From UBA4656 sp002405525 (lineage in GTDB: Bacteria; Pseudomonadota; Gammaproteobacteria; Xanthomonadales; Ahniellaceae), in contig DAIMGT010000082.1 of NCBI GenBank assembly GCA_036723735.1, forward strand, positions 1-16,451: DNA of 16,451 nt, given 5' to 3'. The notes beneath the pieces are model-generated. The model had not been told where the DNA came from and did not search any database. It saw nothing but the letters and a program-made list of their open reading frames with translations. This document shows positions 15,031 through 16,451 of the stretch, piece after piece. How positions within the stretch are numbered: the first letter of the stretch is position 1; each line of letters begins with the position of its first letter. Made by a program: the position numbers and the translations under genes.

Positions 15031-16040
15031 TGCGCGGCGACCTCGGCGCGGCGCGCGGCCGCGATCTCCTGCGCCAATTGCAGCACCGCGAGCGCGTACA
15101 GCGGGCTGCGGTTGTAGCGCGTGACCACGAAGAAGTTGCGGTAGGTGATCCAGAACTCGTCGCCGGCCGCGCCGTCGACGCGGACCAGGGTGGCCTGCAG
15201 GTCCGGATGGCGCGCGGTGGCGGGCGCATAGCCCCACGCGCCGAGCTGGCCCACGGCGTAAACCGGCTCGAAGCCCTGTGGCTGGATGCGCCGCGCGTCG
15301 GCGGCGGCGATCGCCGGATCGGCCACCGGCTGGCCGGGCTGCCAGCCGTGCGCGACGAAGTAGTTGGCGACCGAGGCGAAGGCATCGCCAAAGTCGTTCC
15401 ACAGGTCGATGCGGCCGTCGGCGTCGTGGTCCACCGCCCAGGTCGCATACGAGGTCGGCATGAACTGGCCGAGTCCCATCGCGCCGGCGTAGGAGCCCTT
15501 CACCTCGCCCAGCGGCTGCGGCAGCAGGTCCTCGATCAGCAGCAGGCGCTTGAGCTCGCCGCGGAAGTACGGCGCGCGCGGCGGATAGTGGAAGGCCAGC
15601 GTGGCCAGCGCGTCGACCACCCGCCAGCGCCCCGTGTTGCCGCCGTACGCCGTCTCGACGCCGATGATGGCCACGATCAGTTCCGGCGGCACGCCGTATT
15701 CGGCGGCGATCGGCTCCAGCACGCCGGTGTGCTCGCGCCAGAACTTCACCCCGCCGCTGATCCGCTGCGGGGTGATGAAGATCGGCCGGTACTGGTGCCA
15801 GGGCTTGGCCTCGGCCGGGCGCGTCATCGCGTCGATGATGCCCTGCTGCTTCACGGCGTCCTCGAGCACGCGGTTGACGTGCGCGGCGGTGAGGCCGGGG
15901 CGCTGGGTCTTGGCCTCGGCCAGGACCTCGCGCACGAACTCCGCCTGCCCGGGATGGGCGCGGGTCGTGGCGGCGGCGGGGGCGGCGAGCGCGGCGCACA
16001 GTGCCGCGGCGGCGGGGCGGAGCATGGGCAAGTGCTTCAT
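15027..16040 (-). CDS. mltB: Membrane-bound lytic murein transglycosylase B family protein
   Basis: This is a 337-residue murein-cleaving enzyme. The catalytic glutamate is E129 in IIGVETAYGGNTG; GAMGLGQFMPTSYATWAVDH (about 187-205) and the EF-hand-like loop DHDADGRIDLWND (about 204-216) match the Slt35/MltB core. The N-terminus is a plain signal peptide (cleavage likely after AAA, residue 24): C15 is preceded by Leu, not a proper lipobox, so the protein looks soluble and periplasmic, as in SltB1-type relatives. ATG 16040 has no obvious ribosome site; an in-frame ATG at 16058 (MVNFSAMKH...) has GGGA 4 nt upstream and is an alternative. It is the first gene of the operon. Confidence 0.93.
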   Translation of the reverse strand: MKHLPMLRPAAAALCAALAAPAAATTRAHPGQAEFVREVLAEAKTQRPGLTAAHVNRVLEDAVKQQGIIDAMTRPAEAKPWHQYRPIFITPQRISGGVKFWREHTGVLEPIAAEYGVPPELIVAIIGVETAYGGNTGRWRVVDALATLAFHYPPRAPYFRGELKRLLLIEDLLPQPLGEVKGSYAGAMGLGQFMPTSYATWAVDHDADGRIDLWNDFGDAFASVANYFVAHGWQPGQPVADPAIAAADARRIQPQGFEPVYAVGQLGAWGYAPATARHPDLQATLVRVDGAAGDEFWITYRNFFVVTRYNRSPLYALAVLQLAQEIAAARRAEVAAQ

Positions 16041-16451
16041 CGCCGAGAAATTTACCATGCCGTCCCGGCACGGCTCGATGAAAGCCGGCGCCGGCGCACC
16101 CCGTTCGGCGAGCCGCGGGGCTGTGACCCAGCGCGAAGGCCGCAAAGGCGCAGGTCGGGACCGCACCGTGCAACCGCGCCTGCGCGTCAGCAGCGGGATA
16201 CCCGCCGGCCGGCCTTGGCCGGTCAACGCGCAAGCCATGCCGCCGCCACGACCCGCGCGCACGCGGCCGACGGCGGGCGGCCGCTTCCGAGGACCGCGAA
16301 GTGGCCGCGCGGGCTGGTGGTCGGTTGCGGTTCACGCGCGCGCGGCGGCCGACCACGGGCCGGATCGGTGATCGGTGCCGACGCCAGCCGCCGGGTCGCC
16401 TGCCGCGCGGCGCCACGGGCGGACGTCCGCCATCTCGCTCCAGCGCGACAA
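16041..16451. other. Upstream region of the mltB operon, no gene seen
   Basis: This is 411 bp of GC-rich DNA without a convincing coding region. The operon promoter should be here, but I find only TAAATT (16054-16049, minus strand) as a -10-like string, without a good -35; if used, the mRNA would start almost at the ATG. Inverted repeat GTGGTCGG/CCGACCAC (16317-16324 with 16349-16356, 24-nt loop) and a CCGGCC/GGCCGG pair near 16205-16220 are present. A 33-codon minus-strand frame (16433-16332) has GGAGCGAG before its ATG but no other support. Confidence 0.5.

Noticed and set aside
16332..16433. 33-codon frame on the minus strand with GGAGCGAG before its ATG
   Set aside because: Arg/Ala/Gly-rich composition matches random GC-rich DNA; a single ribosome-site match is not enough.
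1..16451. CRISPR arrays, tRNA/rRNA genes, transposases, toxin-antitoxin or phage-defence genes
   Set aside because: None were seen on either strand; all sizeable real genes are housekeeping or envelope functions, so no new defence-type system is claimed.

Overview
The window is a very GC-rich (by eye about 70%) stretch of ordinary Gram-negative chromosome. Gene content and order fit a gammaproteobacterium of the Xanthomonadales/Lysobacterales (Xanthomonas, Lysobacter or Luteimonas type): a split-type adenosylcobalamin-dependent ribonucleotide reductase next to a histone H1-like gene, and the mltB-rlpA-dacA-ybeD-lipB-lipA cluster known from pseudomonads and xanthomonads. The lineage is an inference from gene families. 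I see no tRNA, rRNA, insertion sequence, prophage, CRISPR array or origin.

Left region (1-2985, minus strand): the class II ribonucleotide reductase nrdJ, followed downstream by a small lysine/alanine-rich histone H1-like protein. NrdJ has the thiyl-radical and active-site cysteines but no C-terminal CxxC pair, so a separate partner subunit (NrdJb type) is expected, probably beyond the left edge. Its promoter (TTGACG, 17 bp, TAAGGT) lies about 270 bp upstream of its start codon, giving a long, possibly structured leader. A NrdR-box-like palindrome sits just after the predicted transcription start. A second copy with the same 13-bp core lies 170 bp away, in front of the divergent gene.

Middle region (3183-8204, plus strand): a periplasmic Do/DegQ-type serine protease; a 347-bp non-coding gap rich in inverted repeats that ends in a terminator-like hairpin; an orphan PstS-like periplasmic binding protein with a Pro/Arg-rich tail; and a HAD phosphatase translationally coupled (GTGA overlap) to an M17 leucyl aminopeptidase. 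A convergent gap with a 12-bp hairpin follows.

Right region (8487-16040, minus strand): an apparent envelope operon read right to left: mltB and rlpA (lytic transglycosylases, GTGA overlap), dacA (D,D-carboxypeptidase), ybeD (DUF493), lipB and lipA (lipoate synthesis), and prc (tail-specific protease). Cell-wall trimming and periplasmic proteolysis are thus grouped with lipoate biosynthesis. The last 411 bp hold no convincing gene.

No clearly new multi-gene system is visible. The best leads are regulatory: the shared NrdR-like boxes between nrdJ and the protease gene, the long nrdJ leader, and the hairpin-rich segment after the protease gene.
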